Shown: piece after piece, positions 54,088-64,000 of the stretch | Numbering within the stretch: the stretch's first letter is position 1 | Layout: every line of letters begins with the position of its first letter | Source of the DNA: Dichotomicrobium thermohalophilum | GTDB taxonomy: Bacteria; Pseudomonadota; Alphaproteobacteria; Rhizobiales; Rhodomicrobiaceae | Length of the DNA stretch: 64,000 nt | Assembly: GCF_003550175.1 (NCBI RefSeq) | Contig: NZ_QXDF01000001.1 | Span: 2,070,501 to 2,134,500 of the forward strand | Direction: 5' to 3' | The notes under the pieces: model-generated | What the model saw: only the letters and a program-made list of their open reading frames with translations | The model's database searches: none | What the model was told of the DNA's origin: nothing | Made by a program: the position numbers and the translations under genes

Positions 54088-54864
54088 ATGACCCAGTTGT
54101 CCATCGTCATTCCCGCGCATAACGAGGCGGGCAATCTCGCGCCGCTGATCGCGGAAATCACGGCCGTCTTCGCCGCCGAAGCGCCCCGTCTTGAATACGA
54201 GATCATCATTATCGACGACGGAAGCAGCGACGGCACGCGCGCGGAAGTCAGCGCCTTGATGCCCAGCGAGCCCCGTCTGCGCCTGATCGCCCATGGCCAG
54301 CGGGCGGGCAAATCCGCCGCGCTCAAGACCGGGTTCGAGGCTGCGCGCGGCGCGTGGATCGCCATGCTGGACGGCGATGGCCAGAACGACCCGGCGGACC
54401 TGGCGCGGCTGTGGCCCGAAATTGCCGGTGGCGGCGAGGCCGTCATCTATGCGGGCGTGCGCCGCCGGCGCAATGACGGGCCGGTCAAATATGCCACAAG
54501 CAAGCTCGCCAACCCGATCCGCAAGTTCATGCTCCGCGACGGCTCGCGCGATGCCGGCTGCGGCTTCAAGGTGATCCCTTGCGCATTGGCCCGCGCCCTG
54601 CCCTATTTCGACAACATGCACCGCTTTCTGCCCGCGCTGGCGCGGCGCGAGGGGCTGGCGGTGCGCGAGGTGATGATCAACGACCGCGCCCGGCGGCACG
54701 GCGCATCGAAATACGGCTTCTTCGACCGCGCGGCGGTCGCCTTCCTCGATGTCGTCGGCATGTATTGGCTCATGCGGCGCTACAGCCCGCGCGGGGATAT
54801 CGCCGAGATCGCCGCCCAGCCGGAGCAGACGGCCAAACGCGCGGGCGCTCAAGGCGCGCGCTGA
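54088..54864 (+). CDS. Family 2 glycosyltransferase, dolichyl-phosphate-mannose-synthase-like
   Basis: A 258-residue GT-A enzyme starting LSIVIPAHNEAGN, with IIDDGSSDGT and the metal motif LDGDGQNDPAD. The C-terminus is amphipathic rather than membrane-spanning. It probably links a sugar to undecaprenyl phosphate, giving the donor used by GT83-type enzymes such as its convergent neighbour. The 3' ends overlap by 16 bases. Confidence 0.88.
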   Translation: MTQLSIVIPAHNEAGNLAPLIAEITAVFAAEAPRLEYEIIIIDDGSSDGTRAEVSALMPSEPRLRLIAHGQRAGKSAALKTGFEAARGAWIAMLDGDGQNDPADLARLWPEIAGGGEAVIYAGVRRRRNDGPVKYATSKLANPIRKFMLRDGSRDAGCGFKVIPCALARALPYFDNMHRFLPALARREGLAVREVMINDRARRHGASKYGFFDRAAVAFLDVVGMYWLMRRYSPRGDIAEIAAQPEQTAKRAGAQGAR

Positions 54865-56333
54865 AAAAGCTGATAGCTCAACCGCATCGTCTCGCCCGAG
54901 AGGTTGGCGTATGGCGCGCTCAGCCGCCGCACCGGCCCATCTGGCGCGTACTCAGGCCCAAGCTGTGCGACGAGAGCCCCGGGCGCGTCTTCGGAATGTC
55001 CGCGCCAGACCAGCAGCGCCTGCGGCGGCTCGTCCCCGGCCGACCATATCCGCGCACCGTCCAGCCGGATCACGACGTTCGCAGCAAGCCGTTGCCGCCC
55101 CGCCAGAACCGCGACCGGCCCGTCGATCTCATCGCGCATCTCGGCGGCGAACTGCGGATAGGGATGCGCGAGCTGTTCCTTGCCGAACAGCAGCCAGGCC
55201 GGATAAGCCGTCAACATCAGCAGCACGAGAACTCCGGCGGTGCGCAGGAAATGCACCGGCGCGCGCCCGCGCAACTCCAGCGGCCAGGCCGCCGCCAGCC
55301 ACAGCGGCACGGCCATCAACAGCGGCGTCATGTAGCGCTCATCGACGCTGTGCAGATCGGCCAGCAGGATCACCAGCGCGAAGAGGCCGACGCTCATAAG
55401 CGTCACCCGCGCAAAGAAGCGCGCGGCGATCGCCCGGCCCGCATCCAGCGCGCTTGGCGCCTCGGCCGGCGTCAGCCGCCAGACAATGAACCACACTGCC
55501 ACCAGTGGCCCGGCCCAGGCCAGCGTCGCCTGCGCCATTGCGAGCAGCCCGTCGATGCCCAGCGCCGGCACGTCCACAACCGAATACAGAGGGTGTTCGC
55601 GTGCCAGCCTCGCCATGCGCTCAGTGGTCTCGGACAGGTGAGCCACCGCCCAAATGACGTGCGGCAGATAAAGGACGGTGACAAGCGCGACCGGCCAAAT
55701 CAGGCGCGGTACGAACAGCTTGTCCCGCACCTCACGGATTGACCACGTGGCCACCACAATCGCGGCGAGCGCCAGGAAATAGTTGTATTTCGAAAACGCT
55801 CCTGCCGCGACCGCGACGCCGAGCCAGAGGAAATCGCCCAAGTTGCCGCGTTCGCGGATCCGCATGATGGCGTGCAACGTCGCTGCGACGCCAAACATCA
55901 CCATGACGGTGTGGGCCAGCGTGACCTGCGACTTCCACACCACCTGCGGCAGGAACAGCAGGCTCGCCGCGGCGATCAGCCCGGTAAGCTGTCGCCCGGA
56001 GATGCGCCGCCCGGCGTCGTAGATGCACAGATAGGTGCCGGCCAGAAACGCCGTTTTGACGATCGCAACGGCGGCGGCCCAGCTCCCCGTGAGCCAAAGC
56101 GCGCCAGCGACAAGCCAGTTATAGACCGGCGGATGCGAGTTGCCGTAGCCCAGCGCAAGATGCGTGTGGCCGACGAACTGAGCCTCGTCCGTCTCAAGAC
56201 TTCCGGAAAAGCTCAGCCGGATGGCCAGCAGCGCGGCGAAATATGCGAAGATGATCCAGACGCTATAGCGGGCGATCGTCTCGACATCGAGGGCGCGGGC
56301 CGGCCGCGCCAGCGTTTCGCCCGCTCCGCTCAT
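54849..56333 (-). CDS. ArnT/GT83-family membrane glycosyltransferase
   Basis: A 494-residue protein with about 11 helices and the periplasmic loop 1 acidic pair SLETDEAQF, typical of ArnT/PMT-type enzymes that transfer sugars from polyprenyl phosphates in the periplasm. The ATG overlaps the mnmA stop by four bases. Together with the GT2 enzyme it could modify lipid A, lipoprotein or a surface glycan; target unknown. Confidence 0.82.
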   Translation of the reverse strand: MSGAGETLARPARALDVETIARYSVWIIFAYFAALLAIRLSFSGSLETDEAQFVGHTHLALGYGNSHPPVYNWLVAGALWLTGSWAAAVAIVKTAFLAGTYLCIYDAGRRISGRQLTGLIAAASLLFLPQVVWKSQVTLAHTVMVMFGVAATLHAIMRIRERGNLGDFLWLGVAVAAGAFSKYNYFLALAAIVVATWSIREVRDKLFVPRLIWPVALVTVLYLPHVIWAVAHLSETTERMARLAREHPLYSVVDVPALGIDGLLAMAQATLAWAGPLVAVWFIVWRLTPAEAPSALDAGRAIAARFFARVTLMSVGLFALVILLADLHSVDERYMTPLLMAVPLWLAAAWPLELRGRAPVHFLRTAGVLVLLMLTAYPAWLLFGKEQLAHPYPQFAAEMRDEIDGPVAVLAGRQRLAANVVIRLDGARIWSAGDEPPQALLVWRGHSEDAPGALVAQLGPEYAPDGPVRRLSAPYANLSGETMRLSYQLFQRAP

Positions 56334-57511
56334 GCCGAAAGCGCTGGGTCTGCCGCGTCGATCCAGCCGCCACCGAGCACGCGGGCGCCCTGTGCTGAGC
56401 CATCGTAAAACACGCAAGCCTGGCCCGGAGAGACACCGTCCTCGCCGTCGATCAGCCGCACCCAGACCTCGCCCTCGCGCAGGTGAAGTTCAGCGGGCTG
56501 CGGCGGGCGCGTCGAGCGGACCTTGGCGTGGATCTCGCGCGGGCCACCCGTGAGCGGACCATCGCCGAGCCAGTTCACCTCGCGCAACCTGACCCAGTGG
56601 GTCAGCAGCGCCTCACGCGGACCGACGACGAGCTCGCGGCGCTCGGCATTGATGCGCACGACGTAGAGCGGCTCCTGCGCGGGGATGCCAATACCGCGGC
56701 GCTGGCCGATCGTATAGTTGATGATGCCGTTGTGACGGCCGAGCTTGCGCCCGTCGATATGCACGATGTCGCCCGGCTGTGCCGCATCGGGACGCAGCTT
56801 TTCAACGACCTGCGTGTAGCGCCCGGTTGGCACGAAGCAGATGTCCTGGCTGTCGGCCTTTTGCGCGACCGGCAGGTTCCATTCGCGCGCCAGGTCGCGG
56901 ACGTCATTCTTGTGCATATCGCCAAGCGGAAAGCGCAGGAATTCGAGCTGCTCGGGCGTAGTGGCGAACAGGAAATAGCTCTGATCGCGGTCGGCGTCGC
57001 GCCCGCGATGCAGTTCCCATCCTCGTGGACCGGGGCGATTGACGATGTAATGGCCGGTCGCCATCGCGTCAGCGCCCAGTTCCTTCGCCCTGCCCAGCAA
57101 GTCGTTGAACTTCACCGACTGGTTGCACTGGACGCAGGGAATCGGCGTCTCACCGGCCACATAGCTGTCGGCGAAATTCTGGATCACCGCGTCGCGGAAG
57201 CGCCGCTCATAGTCCAGGACGTAATGCGGGATGCCGATCGCCGCTGCCACGCGGCGAGCGTCGTGAATGTCCTGCCCGGCACAGCAGCTGCCCTTGCGCG
57301 CGGTCGCTTCGCCGTGATCATAGAGCTGCAGTGTGATGCCGATCACGTCATAGCCCTCACGCGCGAGCATCGCCGCGACGACCGATGAATCGACGCCGCC
57401 GGACATGGCCACGACCACGCGTGTTTGCTCCGGCGGGCCGGGCAAATACAAGCTGTTGAGGCCGCTCGCCTCGGCAGGCCGTGCGGTTGTGATCGTGCTG
57501 GACTGTGCCAT
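56330..57511 (-). CDS. mnmA: tRNA-specific 2-thiouridylase MnmA
   Basis: A 393-residue enzyme. The PP-loop is [16 protein letters not shown] (about 35-50). The catalytic pair is Cys in [12 protein letters not shown] and the persulfide Cys in SQDICFVP. The C-terminal OB-like domain includes [12 protein letters not shown]. It makes 2-thiouridine at the wobble base of Lys, Glu and Gln tRNAs using sulfur from an IscS/Tus relay. Start 57511; the frame is open to 57622 but the upstream part is not family-like. Confidence 0.95.
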   Translation of the reverse strand: MAQSSTITTARPAEASGLNSLYLPGPPEQTRVVVAMSGGVDSSVVAAMLAREGYDVIGITLQLYDHGEATARKGSCCAGQDIHDARRVAAAIGIPHYVLDYERRFRDAVIQNFADSYVAGETPIPCVQCNQSVKFNDLLGRAKELGADAMATGHYIVNRPGPRGWELHRGRDADRDQSYFLFATTPEQLEFLRFPLGDMHKNDVRDLAREWNLPVAQKADSQDICFVPTGRYTQVVEKLRPDAAQPGDIVHIDGRKLGRHNGIINYTIGQRRGIGIPAQEPLYVVRINAERRELVVGPREALLTHWVRLREVNWLGDGPLTGGPREIHAKVRSTRPPQPAELHLREGEVWVRLIDGEDGVSPGQACVFYDGSAQGARVLGGGWIDAADPALSA

Positions 57512-57780
57512 GCGTCGCCTGGCTATGACCGCTATGGAACGAGATTTTCCGCAAATATACTGAGGGTTGGGGTCCCCTGCAACCGGCGCTGCCAAAGCCT
57601 TCGCAAAGCGAAAGCGAAACAAATTTTCGTGAATTCCCGTATAAGTTGTGAAATAATATAAAACACCTAAAGATTGTCCTATTCTGGGAACTTACTTGGC
57701 CTCGCTGAGTAAAAGAAAATTAAGCCGAACCCGATACCGTTCCTACCGTCGCGTTCGATTGTACCGGGTTCAAATACACG

Positions 57781-58056
57781 ATGAGTGAGCATTTCACGTC
57801 GCGTGCAAGATATGTGATTGGCCCCGATGGTAGCCCGCTGACCATCGCCGACCTCCCACCCGCCAACACGCGCCGCTGGGTCATCCGACGCAAGGCCGAA
57901 GTGGTCGCTGCTGTGCGCGGGGGGCTTTTGAGCCTCAGCGAAGCCTGCGATCGCTACCGTCTCACCATCGACGAGTTCCTGAGCTGGCAGCGCTCCATAG
58001 AGAAACATGGCCTGCCAGGTCTGCGCGCCACGCGCGTTCAGGAATACCGCGGCTAG
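57781..58056 (+). CDS. sciP: CtrA inhibitor SciP (DUF1153)
   Basis: A 91-residue protein with the SciP signature YVIGPDGSPLTIADLPP and the helix-turn-helix region SLSEACDRYRLTIDEFLSWQ. In Caulobacter SciP binds and blocks CtrA-activated promoters in G1. The gene is a hallmark of Alphaproteobacteria. It diverges from mnmA across 269 bases; no clear TTAA-N7-TTAA CtrA box was seen. Followed by nrdJ in the same direction. Confidence 0.95.
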   Translation: MSEHFTSRARYVIGPDGSPLTIADLPPANTRRWVIRRKAEVVAAVRGGLLSLSEACDRYRLTIDEFLSWQRSIEKHGLPGLRATRVQEYRG

Positions 58057-58174
58057 GGCGCGCCCGGGCGCCCTTCCCTCCGTTCCGGCTTTCTGGTACA
58101 AATAGAGAACAAAACGATAACCCGGCGCCCCGCTTAGATTGCGGTGTTGCCGCTTTGATGCACCGGAACGCAGA

Positions 58175-60520
58175 ATGAGTCTTCCGCTCGCTCCGATTTC
58201 CCGGCAGGTCTGGGAGCAGAAATACCGTTTCGCGCCGAGCCCGCGCGAGACGGAGACCGGCGTCGAGGACATGTGGCATCGCGTGGCCAAGGCGGCGGCC
58301 AGCGTCGAGAAGCCCGATGATCGCGGGCTGTGGCAGGCCCGCTTCCTCGACGCCATGTCGGACTTCCAGTTCATCCCCGCCGGCCGCATCCTCGCGGGCG
58401 CTGGCACCGGCCGGGCGGTGACCCTGTTCAACTGCTTCGTCATGGGCGAGATCGAGGATGACATGGCCTCGATCTTCGACAACGTGAAGGAAGCCGCGCT
58501 GACCATGCAGCAGGGCGGCGGTATCGGCCATGACTTCTCGACGCTGCGGCCCAAAGGCGCGCCGGTGAAGGGCGTAGGCGCCGACGCCTCCGGACCGGTG
58601 AGCTTCATGAATGTCTGGGACGCCATGTGCCGGACCATCAAGTCCGCCGGCTCGCGGCGCGGCGCGATGATGGGCACGCTGTCCTGCGATCACCCGGACA
58701 TCGAGGCCTTCATCGACGCCAAGGCCGATCCCGACAAGTTGCGGATGTTCAACCTCTCGGTGCTGGTCACCGACGCCTTTATGGACGCCGTCGCGGAGGA
58801 TGCGGACTGGCCTCTGTGTTTCGGCGGCGTGCACTACAGGACCGTGCCTGCCCGCGCGCTGTGGGACAAGATCATGCACTCGGCCTATGACTACGCGGAG
58901 CCGGGCGTAATCTTCATCGACCGTGTAAACCAGCGCAACAAGCTGGCCTATTGCGAGGCAATCCACGCGACGAACCCGTGCGGCGAGCAGCCCCTGCCAC
59001 CCTATGGCGCCTGCCTGCTCGGCTCGGTGAACCTGGCGACGCTCGTCGATCGGCCGTTTACCGACAAGGCCGCCCTCAACGAGGATCGCCTGGCGGAATT
59101 GGCCCGGACGGCCGTGCGCCTGCTGGACAATGTCATCGACATTTCGGGCTATCCGCTCAAGGCCCAGGCCGAGGAAGCGAAGGCCAAGCGCCGGCTCGGG
59201 ATCGGCGTAACCGGGCTTGCGGATGCGCTTATCCTCTGCGGCAAGCAGTACGGCACTGATGAAGCGGTGAAGCTGGCCGCGCACTGGATGAGCTTGGTCC
59301 AGTACAACGCTTACATGGCGAGCACCGATCTGGCCGCGGAAAAAGGCAGCTTTGCCCTGTTCGACCCCGAGAAATACCTGGCAACCGAAGGCGCGCAGGA
59401 TCTGCCGACGGATGTGCGCAGGGCCATCGGCGAAAAGGGGTTGCGCAATGGCCTTTTGACCTCAGTCGCGCCCACAGGAACGATCTCGATCATTGCCAAC
59501 AACGTCTCAAGCGGCATCGAGCCGGTTTTCGATTTCAGCTATCGCCGCCGCATCCTGCGGGACGACGGCACCGCGGATGAGGAATGCGTCGAGGACTTCG
59601 CCTATCGGCTCTTCCGCGAAAAATTCGGGGCGGACGCCGCGTTGCCGGAATGCTTCGTGCGCGCGCCGGACCTGCATCCGCATCAGCATCTGGCCATGCA
59701 GGCGGCATTGCAGCCGCACGTCGACGCCGCGATCTCCAAGACGATCAACTGCGCGAAGGACATCGCCTTTAACGACTTCAAGGACATCTACACGCACGCC
59801 TATGAGACCGGCCTGAAAGGTTGTACGGTCTACCGGCCGAACCCCGTCACGGGCGCCGTGCTGAGCAGCGTCGACGGCGAAGGTGAGCGCCCGGAGGCCA
59901 CGGAAGCCAGGGCACGCCCCCAGCAGCAATCGCTGGAGCTCACTGCCCCGGCGCCGGAGCGCGGACAGGGCAGCGGTGAGGTCGTCTACATGTCTGCCCC
60001 GCTTGAACGCGACGCCGCCCTGCCCGGCTATACCTACAAGCTGAGATGGCCAGGCTCCGGCCACGCGATCTATGTCACGATCAATGACATCATTCAGGAT
60101 GGACGCCGACGGCCCTTCGAAATCTTCATCAATTCGAAGAACCTGGAGCACTACGCCTGGACGGTGGCGCTCACGCGGATGATCAGCGCGGTGTTCCGGC
60201 GCGGCGGCGATGTCTCGTTCGTGGTCGAGGAACTGAAGGACGTTTTCGATCCGCGCGGTGGCCACTGGGTCGACGGACGCTATGTCCCGAGCCTGCTCGC
60301 AGCTATCGGCGAGGTCATCGAGCGGCACATGATCGACATCGGCTTCATCCAGCGTGAAGAAGAGGCTGAGCCGGGCTTCCTGCAGAAAGCCGCAGGTGCA
60401 CGTGTCGGCCAGTCGGGCGGCAGCGAAAAGCTCTTCTGTCCACAGTGCGGCCGGCCGTCGATGCTCTATCAGGAGGGCTGCCTGATCTGCCGGGACTGCG
60501 GCTATTCAAGCTGCGGCTAG
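58175..60520 (+). CDS. nrdJ: Adenosylcobalamin-dependent ribonucleotide reductase (class II)
   Basis: A 781-residue NrdJ. The N-terminal reactive cysteine is Cys87 (LFNCFVMG); the active-site CxE is in NPCGEQPLPPYGACLL (about 264-280). The C-terminus ends in a zinc-ribbon-like CPQCGRPS...CLICRDCGYSSCG with the redox cysteines. It reduces ribonucleotides with vitamin B12 and needs no oxygen. No cobalamin riboswitch is seen in the 118 bases upstream. ATG at 58175; an upstream TTG extends the frame slightly. Confidence 0.95.
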   Translation: MSLPLAPISRQVWEQKYRFAPSPRETETGVEDMWHRVAKAAASVEKPDDRGLWQARFLDAMSDFQFIPAGRILAGAGTGRAVTLFNCFVMGEIEDDMASIFDNVKEAALTMQQGGGIGHDFSTLRPKGAPVKGVGADASGPVSFMNVWDAMCRTIKSAGSRRGAMMGTLSCDHPDIEAFIDAKADPDKLRMFNLSVLVTDAFMDAVAEDADWPLCFGGVHYRTVPARALWDKIMHSAYDYAEPGVIFIDRVNQRNKLAYCEAIHATNPCGEQPLPPYGACLLGSVNLATLVDRPFTDKAALNEDRLAELARTAVRLLDNVIDISGYPLKAQAEEAKAKRRLGIGVTGLADALILCGKQYGTDEAVKLAAHWMSLVQYNAYMASTDLAAEKGSFALFDPEKYLATEGAQDLPTDVRRAIGEKGLRNGLLTSVAPTGTISIIANNVSSGIEPVFDFSYRRRILRDDGTADEECVEDFAYRLFREKFGADAALPECFVRAPDLHPHQHLAMQAALQPHVDAAISKTINCAKDIAFNDFKDIYTHAYETGLKGCTVYRPNPVTGAVLSSVDGEGERPEATEARARPQQQSLELTAPAPERGQGSGEVVYMSAPLERDAALPGYTYKLRWPGSGHAIYVTINDIIQDGRRRPFEIFINSKNLEHYAWTVALTRMISAVFRRGGDVSFVVEELKDVFDPRGGHWVDGRYVPSLLAAIGEVIERHMIDIGFIQREEEAEPGFLQKAAGARVGQSGGSEKLFCPQCGRPSMLYQEGCLICRDCGYSSCG

Positions 60521-60555
60521 GCGGGGGCAGACGGCAGGCGTCGCGCGCGGCGCCC

Positions 60556-60735
60556 TCAGTCCTCCTCGCGCGGTTTGCTGAAAACAGTGCGCCAAAAGTC
60601 GTATGCGGCGAGCAGCAGCGCGATCGAGACCAAAATGATGAGGTCGGGCTCGGCCACCCAGATCAGGATCACCGAATTGAACACGATCAGCCCAAGCAGG
60701 CCGATGAAGGCGATGATCTTATCAGCAAGCGACAT
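60556..60735 (-). CDS. Small two-helix membrane protein
   Basis: A 59-residue ORF starting MSLADKIIAFIGLLGLIVF and ending RTVFSKPREED, with two membrane helices. GGGAGAAAGGG precedes the ATG. Convergent with nrdJ (35 bases) and upstream-adjacent to the amidase transcript direction. No function can be assigned. Confidence 0.65.
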   Translation of the reverse strand: MSLADKIIAFIGLLGLIVFNSVILIWVAEPDLIILVSIALLLAAYDFWRTVFSKPREED

Positions 60736-60769
60736 CGCTACCCTTTCTCCCTGACCGCGGCATCACGCG

Positions 60770-62149
60770 CTATCCTTCTGCCAGCGCGGCCAGATGCTGG
60801 ACCAGCCAGTTCGCCGTGCGCAGCAGTCGCCCGTCATCCTGACGCCGCCCGACAAGCTGAACGCCCAGCGGCATGCCGTCGACATCAAGCAGCGGGAGGT
60901 TCACGCAGGGCACGCCGCAGTATGTCCACAGCGCATTGAACACCGGACTGCCAGTGCTTTCCAGCCCCTTGGGCGCGGGCCCGGGCGTCGCCGGCGTCAA
61001 GATCGCATCATATCGCTTGAAAATCTCATCAAGCCCGGCGTTGAGCACCTGGCGCATCTCAAGCGCCGTGTTGTAGTCCACCGCCGTCACCTCTCGGCCC
61101 TCGGCGATCAATTCACGCATGATTTCGCTGGCCTGCTCCGGCGCGCGGTCCACGAGCGGCCCGTAATTCTTGGCGACACCGGCCATCTGGAGCATGCGCT
61201 GCCACGCCCAGGCGCGCTGGAACACGTCGGGCAGGTCCACGGTGTCGCATTGCTCGGCCAGTGCTTCGGTCAGCTCGGCATAGGCCTCTTTCGTCGCAGG
61301 CTCGGCGTGTTCCTCCCAGACGGGCGTCTTGACGAAGGCAATAACCGGCTGCGCCGCCGGCGTGCTGGTTGCCGTCCTGCGGAGCGAACCACGGGAGTGC
61401 GGGCGCATGTCGGGATCTTTTTCGTCATACGCGCTCATGGCGTCAGTAAGCAGCGCCAGATCCTCGACCGTCCGCGCGAATGGCCCAACCGTGTCCAGCG
61501 GCGGCGCCTGAGTCAGCACGCCAGTTCGCGAAATCGCGCCATGTGTGGGCTTGAAGCCGAACACCCCACAGTAGCTTGCCGGGCGGATAATCGAGCCGGC
61601 CGTCTGCGTGCCGACAGCCAGTGGTACCATGCCCGCGGCGACCGCAGCCGCCGAGCCGGAGGACGAGCCGCCGGGCGTGCGCCCCGGGTCGTGCGGGTTG
61701 CGAGTCTTGCCCGGCGCATAAACCGCAAGCTCGGCTGTCACGGTCTTGCCGAGGATGACCGCGCCGGCCTGACGCAATTGGGCGACGATGGCCGCATCTG
61801 ATCGCGTCCGCCGCCCCTCATGCAGCGGCGTACCGTTGCAGGTCGGCATGTCGCGCGTGTCGATGATGTCCTTGACCGCAACCGGCACGCCGTGCAGTGG
61901 GCCGATCTCATGCCCGGCAGCGCGCCAATCGTCCAGCCGCCGGGCCTGGCCGAGGGCATAGTCCTCGTCCAGATACTCCCAGGCTTGCACCTCCGGCTCG
62001 CGCTCACGGATGCGCGCGAGACAGGCGCTGACCATCTCCTGAGCGGTCACGGTGCCGTCGGCGATCCGACGCGCCGCCTCTGCGGCGCTTAGCCCGCAAA
62101 GCTCTTCGACCGTGGTGCCAGGTCGCAGCCCTGCGCTGTTAGTTGCCAT
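60770..62149 (-). CDS. Amidase-signature enzyme
   Basis: A 459-residue amidase. The Ser-cisSer-Lys triad is complete: Lys in VAVKDII (about 92), the cis-Ser and nucleophile in GGSSSGSAAAVAAGMVPLAVGTQ (about 161-183). It resembles bacterial amidases for small amides or carbamates more than GatA, which would need gatB/gatC neighbours. The start overlaps the TRAP permease stop by 11 bases, so import and hydrolysis are probably linked. Confidence 0.9.
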   Translation of the reverse strand: MATNSAGLRPGTTVEELCGLSAAEAARRIADGTVTAQEMVSACLARIREREPEVQAWEYLDEDYALGQARRLDDWRAAGHEIGPLHGVPVAVKDIIDTRDMPTCNGTPLHEGRRTRSDAAIVAQLRQAGAVILGKTVTAELAVYAPGKTRNPHDPGRTPGGSSSGSAAAVAAGMVPLAVGTQTAGSIIRPASYCGVFGFKPTHGAISRTGVLTQAPPLDTVGPFARTVEDLALLTDAMSAYDEKDPDMRPHSRGSLRRTATSTPAAQPVIAFVKTPVWEEHAEPATKEAYAELTEALAEQCDTVDLPDVFQRAWAWQRMLQMAGVAKNYGPLVDRAPEQASEIMRELIAEGREVTAVDYNTALEMRQVLNAGLDEIFKRYDAILTPATPGPAPKGLESTGSPVFNALWTYCGVPCVNLPLLDVDGMPLGVQLVGRRQDDGRLLRTANWLVQHLAALAEG

Positions 62150-63959
62150 AGAGCACCTCCGGCAGCCACAAGGCTATTCCAGGGAACTGATACAGCAGGA
62201 ACATGGACAGGAAGATCATCAGCAGGAACGGCATCACGCCCGCGAAGATCTGCATCAGCCGCACATGCGGCGGCGCGACCCCCTTCAGGTAGTACGCCGA
62301 CATTGCCATTGGCGGCGTCAGGAACGATGTCTGCAGATTAAGCGCGATCAGGATGCCGAAGAACAGCGGATCGATGCCAAAGGCCGGCAGCAGCGGCAGG
62401 AAGATCGGCACGAAGATGATGATGATCTCCGACCACTCCAGCGGCCAGCCCAGCAGGAAGATGATCACCTGCGCCAGCAGCAGGAACATCCAAGGCTCCA
62501 GATCGAGGCCCAGCACGAACTCGCTGATCAGCTCCTCGCCGCCGAGATAGGAAAAGACCGAGGCGAAGGTCCACGAGCCGACGAACAGCCAGCACACCAT
62601 TGCCGAGGTCCGCACGGTCAGGTAGATCGACTCGCGCAGCTTGTCCTGGTCGACGATGCGCCACATCATCATGCCGGCGAGACCGGTGAAGAAGCCGATG
62701 TCAAAGGCCCGATAGTTTGTTTCGTGCCGCGAAAACATGTCGCCGAGCTGGAACACCTCAAAGATGACCATGTAGGCCGCGGCGCCAGCCAGGCCGATCA
62801 ATGCGCCCTGCCCGCCGAACACGAACATGCGCGCGATCTCGGGCCGGCGCGGCTGCAGCGTGCCAAGCAGCGCGGTACGCGACAGGAGGCCGATGATCAC
62901 CGCAATGGCAAGCATGCTGCCCGCACGGATCAGGAAGCCGGGCTCGTCCGGCATCGGCACACCAACGTAATTGACCAGGGCCGCGCGAATGGCGACGTAG
63001 GCAAAGGCGAGCAGCAGCGTGACGGCGCCGCCATAACCGAGGATATAGAACAGTGTGTCCAGCCCGCTCCAGCGTTGTCCGACCCAGGGTGCGGTCTCCG
63101 TGCCATCATTGATGGCCGCTGCGCGATAGGCCACCGCCAGAACCATGCCGCCGAGCGCGCCGATTGCGGCCGCTTCCGACGGGGTGGCCAGCCCGAACAG
63201 GATTGCCCCCAGCACGGCCAGAATGAGGAAGAATAGCGGGAAGAATGACGTCGCGAGCATCAGGAACATCTGCCCGCGGCTGACATCCGGTACGTCCTCC
63301 GGGCGGGGTTTGGGCGCCAGGTTCGGATTGAACAGGACGCGCCCTACAACGTAAAGCAGATAAAGTCCCGCCAGCATGAACCCCGGCAACAGGGCGCCCG
63401 CATAGAGCTTCACCACCGAGACGTTCGATGTCGCGGAATAGACGATCAGCATGATGCTCGGCGGGATCATGATGCCGAGGCATCCGCCCGCGCAGATAAC
63501 GCCGGAGGCAAAGCTGGTGTCGTATCGCGCGCGCAGCATCGCCGGCAGCGCCAGCAGGCCCATCAGCGTCACCACAGCGCCGATGATACCCGTCGCCGTG
63601 GCAAACAGCGCGCAGGTGATGATCGCAGCAATGGCCATGGAGCCAGGAACGCGCCGCGCGGAAATGTTCAGCGTATAGAACAGGCGGTCGACGATGTTTG
63701 CCCGCTCGACGATATAGCCCATGAAAAGGAAGAGCGGCACAGCCGTGAGCACGTCATTCGCCATGACCGAATAGGTCTGGTTGACGAGCAGATCGAAGAT
63801 CCGGTTGTCGAAGATCGTCTGCATGCGCTCGGGGTCGTAGTAGGCGTAATAGCCGAACCCCACGCCCATGGCGATGAGAGTGAAAGCGATCGGAAAGCCG
63901 AGCAGAATGAGGAGGATGAAAATCCCCAGCATCAAGACGGCAATTTGAGGATCGGTCAT
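62139..63959 (-). CDS. TRAP transporter large permease, extended
   Basis: A 606-residue DctM-type permease with about 15 helices; it starts MTDPQIAVLMLGIFILLILLGFP. It is about 170 residues longer than typical DctM (around 430). The extra segment lies in the middle (roughly 280-450) and carries further hydrophobic helices. Such extended forms exist in the family. Its small permease and binding protein would lie beyond the window edge. Substrate unknown, possibly the amide cleaved by the adjacent amidase. Confidence 0.88.
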   Translation of the reverse strand: MTDPQIAVLMLGIFILLILLGFPIAFTLIAMGVGFGYYAYYDPERMQTIFDNRIFDLLVNQTYSVMANDVLTAVPLFLFMGYIVERANIVDRLFYTLNISARRVPGSMAIAAIITCALFATATGIIGAVVTLMGLLALPAMLRARYDTSFASGVICAGGCLGIMIPPSIMLIVYSATSNVSVVKLYAGALLPGFMLAGLYLLYVVGRVLFNPNLAPKPRPEDVPDVSRGQMFLMLATSFFPLFFLILAVLGAILFGLATPSEAAAIGALGGMVLAVAYRAAAINDGTETAPWVGQRWSGLDTLFYILGYGGAVTLLLAFAYVAIRAALVNYVGVPMPDEPGFLIRAGSMLAIAVIIGLLSRTALLGTLQPRRPEIARMFVFGGQGALIGLAGAAAYMVIFEVFQLGDMFSRHETNYRAFDIGFFTGLAGMMMWRIVDQDKLRESIYLTVRTSAMVCWLFVGSWTFASVFSYLGGEELISEFVLGLDLEPWMFLLLAQVIIFLLGWPLEWSEIIIIFVPIFLPLLPAFGIDPLFFGILIALNLQTSFLTPPMAMSAYYLKGVAPPHVRLMQIFAGVMPFLLMIFLSMFLLYQFPGIALWLPEVLYGN

Positions 63960-64000
63960 CTGTCGAACTCTCTCTTCACGCTTTCACTTGGCTTTTGAAC

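Noticed and set aside
58057-58174. Cobalamin riboswitch before nrdJ
   Set aside because: The spacer is only 118 bases and shows no B12-box wording.
57962-59284. 440-codon minus-strand open frame
   Set aside because: Antisense to nrdJ and overlaps sciP; composition typical of shadow frames.

Overview
The window is GC-rich chromosomal DNA of an alphaproteobacterium, most likely of the Hyphomicrobiales (Rhizobiales) type. The evidence is a SciP/DUF1153 cell-cycle gene, a PmtA-like phospholipid methyltransferase, a B12-dependent ribonucleotide reductase (NrdJ), a Mur/Fur-type box before a SitABCD-like operon, and two EcfG-like promoter candidates. The lineage is an inference from gene content. 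No phage, IS element, CRISPR array or integrated island is recognisable.

Layout. (1) 1-14 kb: recA, a kinase-like/P-loop fusion, a large FAD/Fe-S oxidase with a GST, a block of small general-stress proteins (DUF305, CsbD, PRC-barrel, DUF3096, DUF1328, DUF488), a convergent pair of secreted proteases (S8 and a two-triad S1C protein), and an ADP-ribosylglycohydrolase. (2) 14.2-20.5 kb: a six-gene minus-strand operon for hydroxyproline catabolism (4-Hyp epimerase, D-Hyp oxidase, pyrroline-hydroxycarboxylate deaminase, cis- and trans-3-Hyp dehydratases, Ldh-family reductase). (3) 20.9-24.6 kb: a sulfur cassette made of a YeeE/TsuA-like thiosulfate transporter, a membrane-anchored protein with 14 PCGL repeats, a His-motif protein and a periplasmic rhodanese, ending in a strong terminator. 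This is the best candidate for an undescribed system. (4) 24.6-31.5 kb: an OpuC/Yeh-type osmoprotectant ABC importer, a LysR regulator, a BesD-like 2OG-Fe oxygenase and a DddP-like M24 enzyme. (5) 31.5-35 kb: mixed transporters and enzymes. (6) 35-41.5 kb: a sulfide-oxidation locus (two-cysteine Crp/Fnr regulator, DUF2892, split YeeE pair, Blh-type persulfide dioxygenase, DUF442-SQR fusion, SulP). (7) 41.5-45.6 kb: a SitABCD-like Mn/Fe importer behind a palindromic metal-regulator box. (8) 45.6-54 kb: thioesterase, EF-hand protein, Tat-exported MsrB, betaine-homocysteine methyltransferase preceded by what reads as an S-adenosylhomocysteine riboswitch, MFS exporter, racemase, tRNA-Met, PmtA-like methyltransferase. 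(9) 54-64 kb: two glycosyltransferases, mnmA, sciP, nrdJ, an amidase and a TRAP large permease cut off from its upstream partners by the window edge.

How the parts fit. Two themes recur. One is uptake and breakdown of nitrogenous osmolytes (betaines, hydroxyprolines), with methyl recycling through BHMT and the SAH switch. The other is handling of reduced sulfur: two separate YeeE-family import systems, each beside a sulfurtransferase or sulfide-oxidising partner. This suits a marine or saline heterotroph living on osmolytes and oxidising sulfide or thiosulfate as a supplement. Functions are assigned from motifs read by eye and recalled family knowledge; no database search was possible.
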